Positions 34,325 to 45,550 of a DNA stretch of 64,000 nucleotides are shown here, one piece after another. The notes below the pieces were generated by a model, which was not told the DNA's origin, did no database searches, and was given only the letters and a program-made list of their open reading frames with translations. Position 1 is the first letter of the stretch; every line of letters starts with the position of its first letter. This DNA comes from Calliopum simillimum (lineage: Eukaryota > Arthropoda > Insecta > Diptera > Lauxaniidae), in contig OX638370.1 of assembly GCA_951812925.1 (NCBI GenBank), forward strand, positions 101,260,897 through 101,324,896, read 5' to 3'. A program made the position numbers and the translations under genes.

Positions 34325-35626
34325 TAAATGGTGTTTTTTTTAGAGGTTTGTTTTTCGAATAGAGATAAAACTGGCATTTTGTGGTCAAATCTGGCAACTC
34401 TAATGTCATTTATGTTCAGTTTGGTTTGCCATTTCATGATGAACAGGTTGACAAAAGAACAACGCTTGCAAATCGTGCAAATTTATTTCGAAAATAATGG
34501 TTCAGTTCGCGAAGTTTACCGCAAGCTCCGTCCATTTTATGGTCGACATAATCGTCCATCAGAGCAATTAATTCGGTTAACCATGGATCGTTTTTGCACT
34601 ACGTTTACTCTTTGTGATAATACGCATCCGCAGAGACGTCGAACAGTGCGCACCGAAGAAACAATTGCCGCTGTAGAGCAAAATGTTGAAGAGGACCCGA
34701 ATGAATCGATTCGCCACCGTGCACAGCAATTGGAGCTTTGTCCATCAACTTTATGGAAGATTTTACGCAAAGATCTTGGCTTGCGACCTTACAAGATCCA
34801 GTTTGTGCAAGAATTAAAGCCGCGAGACCATGCAATGCGTCGTGATTTTGGTGTATGGGCCGAAAATGAGATTGATCTCGATGCTGATTTTCATCGCAAA
34901 ATTTTGTTCAGTGATGAGGCTCATTTTTGGTTGAATGGCTACGTCAACAAGCAAAATTGCCGCATTTGGAGTGAAGAGAATCCACATGAGACCCTTGAGA
35001 CGCCATTACATCCACAAAAACTGACTGTTTGGTGTGCTCTATGGGCTGGTGGAGTCATTGGGCCATACTTCTTCCGAAATAATGCTGGAGTTACCGTTAA
35101 TGGAGACCGGTATAGAGTCATGATAACCGACTATTTTGTTCCCGAATTGGATGGCATGAATGTGGATGAGTTGTGGTTCCAACAAGACGGCGCTGCATGC
35201 CACACAGCGCACGTCACAATCGATTTATTGAAGGAAACATTCGATGAGCGCATAATTTCGCGGAATGGACCTGTTAATTGGCCACCAAGATCGTGTGATT
35301 TGACACCATTGGATTATTTTCTTTGGGGATATGTGAAGTCGCTCGTCTACGCCAACAAACCAGAAACGTTAGAGGACTTGGAAGCCAACATTCGTGGCGT
35401 TATTGCCGACATACGGCCCCATATGCTCGAAAAAGTGGTTGAAAATTGGACCTGTAGAATTGGCTTTATTCGAGCCAGCCGCGGCGGCCACATGCCCGAA
35501 ATCATATTTAAACATTAATGGCATAAAATTATCCTTCCAATAAAGCCAAATTGATGGACATTAAAACGATTTTCTTGTGTTTTATTTCAATTCGAAGTTC
35601 TATACCTCTAAAAAAAACACCCTTTA
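34325..35626 (+). mobile_element. Mariner element, rosa type (DD41D), copy 2, apparently intact
   Basis: About 1.30 kb between TA dinucleotides. TIRs share the core GGTGTTTTTTTTAGAGGT and a more diverged inner part (TTCGAATWGARATAAAAC). The transposase ORF is uninterrupted. The right end lies within about 5 bp of the outer end of a DINE-like element. Confidence 0.9.
34439..35518 (+). CDS. Mariner transposase, rosa subfamily (DD41D), intact ORF
   Basis: DNA transposase of 359 residues that binds the element ends and performs cut-and-paste at TA. The N-terminal paired helix-turn-helix (1 to about 110: LTKEQRLQIVQIYFENNGSV; CPSTLWKILRKDLGL) is followed by an RNase H-fold catalytic domain. Catalytic Asp are D159 (SDEAHFW), D250 (QQDGAACH) and D292 (TPLDYFLW), giving a 41-residue D-D gap. 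That gap marks the rosa group rather than DD34D mariner or DD34E Tc1. It differs from copy 1 at about ten residues and lacks two codons (Glu-Ser) near residue 217. The frame is also open upstream to 34328, but that start lies in the terminal repeat, so I chose the second of two adjacent ATGs. It could be active; whether the two-codon loss matters is unknown. Confidence 0.92.
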   Translation: MNRLTKEQRLQIVQIYFENNGSVREVYRKLRPFYGRHNRPSEQLIRLTMDRFCTTFTLCDNTHPQRRRTVRTEETIAAVEQNVEEDPNESIRHRAQQLELCPSTLWKILRKDLGLRPYKIQFVQELKPRDHAMRRDFGVWAENEIDLDADFHRKILFSDEAHFWLNGYVNKQNCRIWSEENPHETLETPLHPQKLTVWCALWAGGVIGPYFFRNNAGVTVNGDRYRVMITDYFVPELDGMNVDELWFQQDGAACHTAHVTIDLLKETFDERIISRNGPVNWPPRSCDLTPLDYFLWGYVKSLVYANKPETLEDLEANIRGVIADIRPHMLEKVVENWTCRIGFIRASRGGHMPEIIFKH

Positions 35627-35627
35627 C

Positions 35628-36465
35628 AATAGTAAGGGTGGTATCTTTGGCCTGGCCAAAAACTAAATACCCTACACTGAATTTCATTATTTAACACTTA
35701 GTTGATAAATACTATGCAATATTCTTGTACGTACAAGTTTTTATTAAAATAAATTGTTTTATTCTTCCATAACTTCTAGGAGAGTATAATGACAAATTGC
35801 TTATATAGGGAGTGCCACGCCTTCTCCGAGCTTACCTAGATTTTGCGAACAGCTTGCATTTATTGTTCTGAGTGTTTGAGTAAAATTCGGTTAGGGTTTC
35901 TTAAAAAAATCTTTCAGTATAGCATTTTCAAACTTTCGCTTGTATGGGAGGTGCCACGCCCTCTAGTCCTAGTTCGCCTACTTTTTGCTCAGAATTTGCT
36001 CTTAGTATTTGAGTGAAATTTGGTTGGATTATCTCAGAAAACACTTTCAGTATAACATTTTGAAACTTTTCCTTATATAGGAGGTGGCACGCCCTCTAGT
36101 CGGAATTCGCCTAGTTTTTGCTCAGAGCAGTATCTATGTGTATTTTGCTTCTGTTATTGCAAATAATGCTCTTATTATTGCATTTTGAATATATTTTGTA
36201 GGCGTGTCCGTTGACCGACTTCGCTCAATTTCAATCCCCCGAGTTAACGACGGAGGCAGAATACCAAATTTCATTGAAATATGCTGTTCAGTTTTCCCAA
36301 AAAATGCATTTCCACGAGCACCCAGCCAGACAGACGGACATGGTTACATAGACTCAGGAGGTGACGCTGATCAAGAATATATATACTTTTCTATATCTGC
36401 CACGCCTCCTTCTCTGCGTTACAAACGGAAGGACAAAGTGAATATACCCTGGGTGTAGGGTATAA
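35628..36465 (-). mobile_element. DINE-1/Helentron-like element, inverted copy
   Basis: Read on the minus strand it starts near TATACCCTACACCCAGGGTA. It carries the INE-1-like blocks TTTGTAACGCAGAGAAGG, TATATATTCTTGATCAGCGT and CCATGTCCGTCTGTCTGGCT, and then about three tandem 130-bp units containing GGCGTGGCACCTCC. It ends in a TTTGGCCTGGCC hairpin near 35650, facing the mariner. The (GTCT)-type microsatellite and CTAG-T end fit DINE-1 architecture. Non-autonomous; no Rep/helicase. Confidence 0.7.
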
Positions 36466-36746
36466 AAAAGGATGCAGCTGAGAGATGGTTTTCTACGAGG
36501 AGCCTCAATTGCTTTTATCCCTATTTTTCTTTCTAATGCTAATACAGAGAATGAAAAAAAAAAAATTCCAGAACGTAAAATCGTCATTTACGTTCAAACT
36601 ACTGCGGTTAATAGATTCAGGGACCGACGGAATATAAGTCTATGTATGAGCTTCGTTGGTGGTTCTGCCAAGTTAGCGCAATTTTGGTGTCGTATTCGGA
36701 TTCAGCATTGAACAATACATCTTAAATGACTATTTCGGTTTTTATA
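36466..36746. other. Spacer between head-to-head DINE-like copies
   Basis: 280 bp without recognised features separates the inverted copy from the two direct copies. A poly-A run lies near 36557. Confidence 0.4.
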
Positions 36747-37236
36747 CCCTACTCCCAGGGTATATTCACTTTGTCCTTCCGTTTGTAACGCAGACAAGGA
36801 GCCGTGGCAGGTATGGAAAAGTATATATATTCTTGATCAGCGTCAGCTCCAGAGTCGATATAGCCATGTCCGTTTGTTTGGCTGGGTGGCTGGCTGGCTG
36901 GGTGGCTGAGTAACGGCTGGGTGTGTGTGGAAATACACTTTTTGGGAAAACTGAGCAAGATATTTCAATGAAATTTGGTACCCTGCCTCCGTCATCAAAG
37001 TTAGCTCGGGGGATTGAAAATGAGCAAATTCGGTTAACGGACACGCCTACCGCCCATACAAAAAATATATTCAAAATGCAATTTTAGGAGTATTTTTCAC
37101 GACAATGCAACCAAAATACACATAAATACTACAAATTGTAAGCGCAAGCTCTGAAAAAAAACTGAGCGAACTCGGCAAAGAGGGCGCGGCACCTCCTATA
37201 TAAGCAAAAGCTTCAAAACGCTATACTGAAAGCGAT
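36747..37236 (+). mobile_element. DINE-1/Helentron-like element, 3'-truncated copy
   Basis: It begins with TATACCCTACTCCCAGGGTA and carries TATATTCTTGATCAGCGTCA and a GGCTGGCTGGGTGG microsatellite. It breaks off where the next copy starts at about 37238 (ACACCCAGGGTATATTCACT). Confidence 0.7.
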
Positions 37237-37237
37237 T

Positions 37238-38156
37238 TTTACACCCAGGGTATATTCACTTTGTCCTTCCGCTTGTAACGCATAGAAGGAGGCGTGGCAG
37301 ATATAGAAAAGTATACATATTCTTGATCAGCGTCACCTCCTGAGTCGATATAGCCATGTCCGTCTGTCTGGCTGGCTGGGTGGCTGGGTGGCTAGCTGGC
37401 TGGCTGGCAGTGTGTTGAAATACACTTTTTGGGAAAACTGAGCAAGATATTTCAATGAAATTTGGTACACTGCCTCCATCGTCAAAGATAGCTCGGGGGA
37501 TTGAAAATGAGCGAAATCGGTCAACGGACACGCTTACTGCCCATACAAAAAATATATTCAAAATGCAAATTTAGGAGTATTTTTCACGGCAATGCAACCA
37601 AAATAGGCATAAATACTAAGAAATGTATGCGCAAGCTCTGAGAAAAACTGAGCAAATTCGAACAAGAGGGCGTGGCACCTCCCATATAAGCAAAAGCTTC
37701 AAAACGCTATACTGAAAGCGTTTTATGAGATATTCAAACCAAATTCGACTCCGATACTAAGAATCATAAATGAAAGCTTTTAAAAAAAAATTGGGTAAAA
37801 TCGGACCAGAGGGCGTGGCACCTCCCATATGAGCAAAAGTTTCAAAATGCTATACTGAAAGAGTTTTTTGAGATAATCCAACCAAACTTCACTCAAATAC
37901 TAAAGACTAAAAATGCTAAAAACTAGAAGAACTCGGACAAGAGGGCGTGGCACCTCCTATATAAGCAAAAGGTTCAAAACGCTGTACTGAAAACGTTTTT
38001 CACTCAGACACTAAAAACTATATATGCAAACTCTAAACAAAAACTGGGTGAACTTGGACACGAGGGCGTAGCACCTCCCATATGGGCAAAATTTTTAAAA
38101 TACTGCAGTGTACGGTATTTAATAATTGGCCAGGCCAAATTTTACACCCTTACTAG
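37238..38156 (+). mobile_element. DINE-1/Helentron-like element, longer copy
   Basis: It has the same 5' block and GGCT/GGGT microsatellite, then four tandem units of about 130 bp (GAGGGCGTGGCACCTCC ... TATACTGAAAGCGTTTT). It ends with the TTGGCCAGGCCAA hairpin and ACACCCTTACTAG followed by T (CTAG at 38153-38156). Non-coding. Confidence 0.72.
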
Positions 38157-39155
38157 TTTTTTGTTGGTTTCATTTTCATATGGAAATTTTAGCACAATTT
38201 TCAAAATTAGATTTCTCAAAGACGGCCACACGTACGATTTGATGGAAAATGAGGTGTTGTACCTTAAGGTCCCCAGATACCAAATCAGAAAAAAACCCAT
38301 CCCTTAAAATTAAAATCGACTCCTCCTAGCTGTGCTTTATGAACAAACTTAAAAAGAATGATTATTATAAATATTTTTGAGATTATTCGCATTCTGTGCA
38401 AAAAATAAAAATATAAATTAAAAAAGTGTTCTTGTTGATGAAAAACAAAGTGCTCTGTGATGGTTCTTATCTCCAATTCTTAGAAATAAATATGACAGGC
38501 GCATTGCATTTAAAGGGGTTATCCCCTGCGCGTTAATTCTAGTACTTAGTAAAAAATAAATAAAGTTAATTCATTAGTCAGTTTGTCAGTTGATTGAAAT
38601 TTCCCGTTATTTAGTCATGTAAGCAGTAGATTGTAATATTCTCAGAACTGTCAAAAATATTTGATTTAATACATTAATTCATTAGTCAATGACTGTTTTG
38701 TTTTAAAATGATATATCAGCTGATTACTGTCGAAATGTCTTGGCTCAGCTTTAAACTCGTCACATCTAGATTAGAAAGCTGAATGCTTGCATAGAACTTT
38801 ATTTTGACGTTCTTAAAAATTGGTTAAAAATCACACACATGTCGAAGTGTTTTGGATCAAATGTTAAAGATCACGAATGTTAGATTTTTGCAAATAACTC
38901 GCATTTAGAGAAAAATGTTGAACGACAATTTCAAAGGCTTGAAAATTTTCTACAAAAAAGGTTCTAACATATTTTTTCATACGACTCATGGTTTTGGAGA
39001 TATTTTTCAAAAATTGTTGGGATCTCAAAATATTTTTTAAAGACCGTTCACGAAATACCGATTTTTGAAGAATATCTTCGAAACGGTGAGCCGCACGATG
39101 AAATGTATGAGGTTTTCTTTTGTGGAAAAATAAATTCTCTGCAAACAGCATTCAT
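38157..39155. other. Intergenic DNA
   Basis: No gene is supported. Minus-strand ORFs here (38864-39151 and others) have no recognisable domain. Confidence 0.4.
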
Positions 39156-39800
39156 ATGTGTATGCGAAAATCTACCTGTGTAAAAAATATTCTTGAAAAT
39201 GGCAAAACGGTTGATTTTCGTAAACATACTATGTACATCAAAATTTTTTGTGGAGATAATTATTCCAAAGAACAGTTCCTGTACAAAAACTGCTGGCAAT
39301 TAGAAAACATTCTACACTCAATTAACTGCAAATTGCTTACATTAGTTTTCCATAACTTAAACTTTTTCTTAACAATATTACCATATGAAATTTTTTTGTG
39401 CCACCTTTTGTTTTCGTCAGCAAAAATTAAAATTCAGCAAAAAGTAAAAACAAAAATAGAATTTAAAAAAAATATGTTTCCTGACTTTGTCATAAATATG
39501 AGTATTCCCTCTGACTACTCCGACAGCTGCATACATTTTTTTTTTTCAATGGCCACGGTAAAAATTCCATTAGACCCGCAGCATTCGCGCAGAGAAGCTG
39601 CTGTGTCCTTTTTTCTTCTTTGTCCTCTGTTTTGTAGTTCTTTTAGCTTCCTCATTTTGTCTCCTGCTGATTTTGCTTCTTTTTGTACTCATCGTTATCA
39701 TCATCGTCGTCGTCGTCTTTATTGTTGTCTGTGTGTCGCTTTTCAACTGTCAGTTGCTGGTTGCATTGCTTGCTTTTTGTTACGAGTTTTCACAGTGTAA
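39156..39800 (+). CDS. Unexplained 214-codon ORF, uncertain gene
   Basis: An uninterrupted frame from the ATG at 39156 is unusually long for such AT-rich DNA outside a transposon or repeat array. The protein has no domain I recognise. It is rich in Phe, Leu, Ser and Lys, includes a stretch YHHRRRRLYCCLC, and ends in a hydrophobic Ser/Cys-rich tail (residues about 150-214). Codons run through a poly-T tract and a (TCG)n tract, which favours chance openness. No splice pattern or partner gene supports it. Confidence 0.15.
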   Translation: MCMRKSTCVKNILENGKTVDFRKHTMYIKIFCGDNYSKEQFLYKNCWQLENILHSINCKLLTLVFHNLNFFLTILPYEIFLCHLLFSSAKIKIQQKVKTKIEFKKNMFPDFVINMSIPSDYSDSCIHFFFSMATVKIPLDPQHSRREAAVSFFLLCPLFCSSFSFLILSPADFASFCTHRYHHRRRRLYCCLCVAFQLSVAGCIACFLLRVFTV

Positions 39801-40985
39801 TTTGGTCCTTTCATCGTTATAGCTGACTGTCGCCAGGCGTTAAATTCAATTTTCCTTGCTGGCTGCACACATACAAAGCAAAATAAACAGGACGAAGCAG
39901 CAATAGCATAGACGAGAAATGAAATTTTGTCTGTGTCTGTGAGTAAAAGTTTTGCGCACAAAACACTTATTTCTATAGAAACCGGATGTTTAACAGAAAA
40001 TGCATTATACAGGGTGCTTTGTAAGAATAAAAGGAAAAAAGCAAATGCACGATTAACTTGGTGTATTATCAAAGGAAAAGAAAGCAAGGGAAAAACATTT
40101 TTTTCTTTCAAAATATCTCTTAAACTTTTAGACGTACATAAAAAAATCTTTAATGAAATTTATTGAGTGCGGGGTTTTCTATGGTCTCTGATAGGTCGAG
40201 AGATTTATCGCAACTTAAGCAATTGAACATTTTAATATGGAAATTTTTATTCAACTTTTAAATTGGCATATCTCCTAAACGATGAGTAATACCAGAGAAT
40301 ACTTACTTCGGAACATTTTTTCATCAACCCTTCGTGAAGATATTCGTCACCGAGTTTCTTGCCAGAAACTGGTTCAGAACCAAAATTGGGAAATTGATTC
40401 CTTATTTGACTGGGCTATATGAAAAAAAGTGCGGAATGTTGCGGTACGGCATTAGATGCGAAACTTTAGAAGAGCAAAAAACTTCCCATATTATCGTACC
40501 TACTGGGGATACAAAATTATATGCGTATGTAATTGTATAAACAAATCGATCTTTTCAGTTATCGTTGTTTAACAGCCTTTTTCGTTGCACCACTTGCAAC
40601 TTCATCATTATATTCTTCATCACACAACAATAAACATAACTGTGGCATTTCGACAAAACAGTCATTTCGAAATAGGCAACTTTTCAGGAGAGCTAAAAAA
40701 CTACTTTACTGCTTCTCAATTATGTGACTAAAGTTCGTTGATTCAGCGTGAATATCCCTTTTCGATGCATTTTTCTTAATTTCAAACTGTCAGCTGTCAA
40801 ATTGTTTCATTTTTTGGTTAGCAACATTTTACCGAATAAATGGCGGAAAGTACAAACCTTGCGTGAATTATGGGACACCCATAAAAACGTGACAATTATA
40901 AGAAATGAAGCGAATTAAATTTTTTTATTAATGACTAAAAATCTGGAAAATTGTTTTGTCACAAGTCCACAAATAAAATGTGCAT
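39801..40985. other. Intergenic DNA
   Basis: No supported gene. The minus ORF 39743-40111 and plus ORFs near 40334-40727 show no known domain. Confidence 0.4.
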
Positions 40986-41360
40986 TAGGGTGGGTCAATT
41001 ATTTATGTCAATAGACGCATGGGGGCATTTCTGTAGTAACGGGTGCGACAGTGTAAGGACAATTTTTAAAATTAAAAGTAAAATTTGGATAAGTACGGCC
41101 GGAAACAAGCTTTAACTTAAGAAGTATCAACTTTCTCGATCTTGTCAACATTTTAAAAAAAAAAGTTAAATTTCAATACTTTTTTGTACTAAGTAAATAA
41201 ATGGTAACGGGTGCGACGACACATTTGATCCCTCAGATCTGGAAAAATTGTACAATAATTTTCTTAGCTTACTGCATTTAGAGATAAATAAGTTGAACAA
41301 AATAAGCTCTTAAAAAGTAACGGTTGCGATAGCAAAAAATAACGGGTGCGAAATCGTAAA
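40986..41360 (+). repeat. Region with spaced AACGGGTGCGA motifs
   Basis: An 11-mer AACGGGTGCGA occurs at 41038, 41206 and 41341, with a variant (AACGGTTGCGA) at 41319. It is preceded by TTAGGGTGGGTCAATT at 40986. Interspersed subterminal motifs of this kind are common in Tc1/mariner/pogo-type non-autonomous elements, but I could not place the other end. Confidence 0.4.
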
Positions 41361-41985
41361 AAAATCAAACAATATGTATAATTATGTCCATTATATTTAA
41401 CAGTACTTAAAAGAAAGTATGACAAAATTCAAGCAAGTGAGCTGAGATTTTTTAAAATTTTTTTAAGGTCATTGAAAGGTCACTCCAGGTCGATTTATGT
41501 AAAATCTCGGCTTGATGCGGTGTTTATTTTATTACGATCTCAAGAATGCTGAGAAAGAGTCGTACGATGTATCAAACTTTTCGTCTTGAATCAAGGTATA
41601 TGATAAAATACAAAAAAAATGGAACCCTAGATCAATTTCATACAGTTTTTCTAGATAAAATACCCGCAAAAAAGTATTTTCGAAATTTTACCCCACTGTA
41701 AAACTCTAAATCTTCATTTTCGTTAAAACTTGCTGTTCCAAGATAATCATGAAATTACGCGAGGTACAATTTTCTGCAACATCTTAACCCATTATATCCT
41801 GCCCTTATGGGTCTTTTTGACCACATTTTAAAAAATGGTTTTAATGGGTTAAAATGTTCGAAATGTTCATTAGGGGTTACGAAAGACGAGAAATGCTTAA
41901 AACTTGCGGAAGGTATAATCTCGTGGACATACCCACATCTCACTTTATTTGAAATTATAACTTAAATCTATATATAAATAGGCAA
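41361..41985. other. Intergenic DNA with a dispersed repeat
   Basis: 41733-41960 resembles 13890-14060 (ATCATGAAATTACGCGAGG, TTAACCCATTATA, TTAATGGGTTAAAATG). A further piece lies near 42820-42890. No gene. Confidence 0.4.
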
Positions 41986-42711
41986 ACGAAATCGGTTCAG
42001 TCCCTGTTTCTATACCTAAATCTCAACCGATTTGCTTGATTATTGTTTTGTTGGAAAAGTTGTGAAGAGGAGCAGTGCACAGGACTATATTTGTTTTAAA
42101 AGTGGGCGGTGCCACGCCCCTAAATGGAAAAAATGCTCTGACGGCTACATCGCTTCATCGATTTTAACGAAATTTGGTATATAGTTAGGGTTAGCACCAA
42201 GAAACGATAATATGGCCATTATATTTTTCAGTGGGCGGTGCCACGCCCCTAAATGGAAAAAGCGATCTCACGGCTAAACCGCTGCTTCGATTTTAACGAA
42301 ATTCGGTATGGTGATAGGATTGGTACTAAGGAACGATAACATGACCATTATGTTTTCAATGGGCGTTACCACGCCCCTAAAATAAAAACACGGGTAAACT
42401 ACTGCTTACGGTTTTTATGAAATTTGGTATAGATTGACACGATTGATTTTTATGAATTTCGGTATGGGCATAAAATGAACGGGACAGAAAGATATCAAAA
42501 ACTGTTTGCTCTTTAGAAGGAGTTACACGCCTCTCAATGGAAAGCACGATATTGCAACTTAGCTGCTGCACCGATGCAGATAACCTTAACCCTATGGAAG
42601 AATATTAAAAGCTTTTTGTGTTTTTTCGACCAAGGAAGGGTATAAAAACTTTTCGCTTTATTTTATGGTCAAATCGAAATGGTCGAATTTCGGCCACAAG
42701 GCGAACTCTAG
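41986..42711 (+). mobile_element. Helitron/DINE-like repeat with tandem GGGCGGTGCCACGCCCC units
   Basis: A longer and better kept relative of 27360-27859. At least three units of about 130 bp begin GTGGGCGGTGCCACGCCCCT. It ends with a hairpin made of TTCGGCC and GGCGAA, then CTCTAG followed by T. That end is Helitron-like. Non-coding. Confidence 0.62.
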
Positions 42712-42977
42712 TAATAATAAATGCTTGACGGATCCTTTCCATTTTAAGATAAATAGCAGACTGATTTAAAGAAAGTGAATTCATGTGACCCCTAGTGAAA
42801 TTATTCGAATAATATTATAGTCGAACATTTTAACCCATTATAACAAAGGTGTCAAAAGGACACATAAAAACAGGACCTAATGGGTAAAGATGATTCAAAA
42901 AAATATTGTACACAAAACAAAACTCGTTTTTATCAAATCAATCCTTTTAGACGGAAAAGATTGGGCCAGCATTTTTT
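42712..42977. other. Intergenic DNA
   Basis: It includes a small fragment of the AACCCATTATA repeat near 42833. Nothing else was recognised. Confidence 0.4.
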
Positions 42978-44194
42978 ATACCCCACACCCAGGGTATATT
43001 CACTTTGTCCTTCCGTTTGTAACGCAGAGAAGGAGGCGTGGCCGGGTCAATTTGTTCGGGAGGCAAAAAATTGGCAAAGAGTATAGCAACAAAATAATCT
43101 ACGAAAAATTCCAAGAAACTTTGCCCAAGAAACCATGGGTCCAAAATCAATATCGAGCCGCCGTAAATTGCGTTGAAGTTTTGTATGTAGTACTTTAAAA
43201 TACAATAAGAAAAATAAAAAATTCAAATTTTTTTTTACTTGTTTCATATAAAATTATTCAAAGTATTTGAATTTTTTGTTTTTTTTTATTGAATTTTAAA
43301 GTACTACATACAAAACTTCAACGCAATTTACGGCGGCTCGATATTGATTTTAGACCCATGGTTTCTTGGGCAAAGTTTCTTGGAATTTTTCGTAGATTGT
43401 TTTGTTGCTATACTCTTTGCCGCAAAAAAATTTGACCCGGCCTAATATATATTCTTGATCAGCGTCACCTCCTGAGTCGATATAGCCATGTCCATCTGTC
43501 TGGCTGGCTGGGTGGCTGGCTGGCTGGGTGGCTGGCTGGCTGGGTGGCTGGCTGTGTGTTGAAATACAGTTTTTGGGAAAACTAAACAAGATAATTCAAT
43601 GAAATTTGGTACACTGCCTCCGTCGTCAAAGTTAGCTCGGGGGATTGAAAATGAGCGAAATCGGTCAAAGGACACGCCTACCGCCCATACAAAAAATATA
43701 TTCAAAATGCAATTTTAGGAGTATTTTACACGACAATGCAACCACAATACACATAAGTACAATACTACGAACTGTAAGCGCAAGCTCTGAGGAAAAACTG
43801 AGCAAATTCGGACAAGAGGGCGTGGCACCTCCCATATAGGCAAAATCTTCAAAACGCTATACTGAAAGCGTTTTTTGAGATATTCGAACCAAATTTGACT
43901 CAGACACTAAGAATTATAAATGAAAGCTCTCAGCAAAAATTGGGTGAAATCGGACAAGGGGCGTGGCACCTCCCATATAAGCAAAAGTTTCAAAATGCTA
44001 TACTTAAAAAGGTTTTTTGAGATAATCCAACTAAATTTCACTCTGACACTAAAAACTATAAATGCAAGCTCTGAACAAAAATTGGATGTACTCGGACAAG
44101 AGGGCGTGGCACCTCCGATATAAGCAAAATTTTCAAAATACTGCAGTGTAGGCTATTTATTTTTTGGCCAGGCCAAAAGTCGCACCCTTACTAG
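42978..44194 (+). mobile_element. DINE-1/Helentron-like element, interrupted by a fold-back
   Basis: It begins TATACCCCACACCCAGGGTA, with the conserved GTAACGCAGAGAAGGAGG block. It is then split by the palindrome at 43038-43443 and resumes at TATATTCTTGATCAGCGTCA. A GGCTGGCTGGGTGGCT microsatellite follows at 43502-43556, then three tandem units, and it ends TTGGCCAGGCCAA ... ACCCTTACTAG followed by T (CTAG at 44191-44194). Confidence 0.72.
43038..43443. repeat. Fold-back element nested in the DINE-like copy
   Basis: Arms of about 155 bp (43038-43200 and 43285-43443) are inverted copies. Outer ends are GGCCGGGTCAA and TTGACCCGGCC. Both arms contain CCATGGGTCCAAAATCAATA-type sequence or its complement. 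The host element lost about 13 bp at the insertion point. The arms stay open in one frame, but no known domain is visible. Confidence 0.75.
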
Positions 44195-45189
44195 TTATTA
44201 GTTAAAAACTATAATTTCGAATAAATTAAGATTCTAAAAGAAATCGTAACAGCTTTAATTTTCAACCGATTTTAATAAATGATATTTGAATTTAATGAAA
44301 ATTGTTTGTCCTTAATGAATAAATTTAAATATATATGTTTTACTTTTTAAAGTGGTGTTTAAAAATGACGTCAAACTGTAAAAGACGAAAATTTTTTTTC
44401 CAAATTCCAACTTTCCTCTAAAATATCTCTACATTTTTCCATTGGACTAAAGCAATAGTATATATTTTTAAAATAACAATAAATTTTCCAAATTTTTAGG
44501 CACAGAAAGTCACCCAAGGACAGTTTTTTAAGGGTAACTTAACATTTTGAGGGTGTATTACAATTTTTAAGTATAGGCGAATTAAGTACTCGACTAGACC
44601 TACAATATCTACTGGGTCTTTTTTAAAGTGTATGAAATTTTTGGAATTTTGTAGCACTGTGTAATTAAACAGAAAAAATTAAAACTAAAATAAACTAATC
44701 AAGGTATACCTTTTTCCTGGCACGTGCCACGATTTCTTGTCTGAATTCATTTAGTTTTTCCTCAAAGCTTGCGCTAACTACTCCAAGTATCTATTTGATA
44801 TATAGCAAGCACAGGGTAGCGAAAAAGTTGCATTGTAAATAAGTAAGTGATGCGCACACCTATACATTGACAAAGATATCGTTCTTAAGTATTTTTCAAC
44901 AGCTGTAGTTTTATTAGAGATGCTGAAACTGATATTGATCTAAGGAAAGGGGACTGTAGAGGAAAAACCCGGTTATCTCCTTGGGTAATTCAGAACACTA
45001 GCAGTGCTAATAGAAACGCAGTTTTAGATTTTACTTATCTTAATAAAAATAAATTGCTCGTTCAGCTAAAATTTAAACTTGTTGCAGTGTTCTGTGTATA
45101 TTAGTCTTTGTATAAAATCATTTTAAATGAAAAAAAACTTGCTGCAGCTAGTCTCAAGCAATAGAAATCTTATCATCTTCAGTTATGTA
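44195..45189. other. Intergenic DNA upstream of the Toll gene
   Basis: No gene or clear repeat. It may contain regulatory DNA, but nothing specific is visible. Confidence 0.35.
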
Positions 45190-45550
45190 GGGTAAGCTGG
45201 GGTACCTCTTACAGCGATCTGTTCTTTTCTTCTTGTCTTTGTGTATAAAGTTTTCTGGAAATGTTCTTCTAGCATAAGTCTCGATTAATAAATATTAAGT
45301 GATAAAAAAGTAGGTATTTATGTTATTTTTTGTTTTGTTTCAAGTAAATGTCAAATATAAAAACCAAATGTACCCCGTTATTCAGTCAAAATGACACTTT
45401 TTGGAAAAATATTTTAAAAAAACCTTTCATTACCATGGGTTTTAGGATTTTTTTTTTTCTTAGTTTTAATCTTGTATACTCAATGCTTTAAAAACAGTGA
45501 TGACTCTAAGGTCTTTAAAAATCAATTGTCGTAGGTATCCCAGTTTACCC
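45190..45550. mobile_element. TA-flanked MITE just upstream of the Toll gene
   Basis: The left end GGGTAAGCTGGGGTACCTCT and the right end (reverse complement GGGTAAACTGGGATACCTAC) form TIRs bounded by TA (45188-45189 and 45551-45552). It is 361 bp, with an inner TGTACCCCGTTATT motif echoing the ends. It has no coding sequence and is Tc1/mariner/pogo-like in design. It ends 149 bp before the predicted splice donor of the Toll leader exon. Confidence 0.75.

Noticed and set aside
37640..38100. CRISPR-like array
   Set aside because: The spaced units are 130-bp tandem repeats inside a DINE-like element. There are no short identical repeats with unique spacers, and the host is eukaryotic.
42890..43198. 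102-codon ORF in the nested fold-back
   Set aside because: It crosses from DINE-like sequence into the palindrome arm. The inverse arm repeats part of it, so it is structural sequence rather than a gene.
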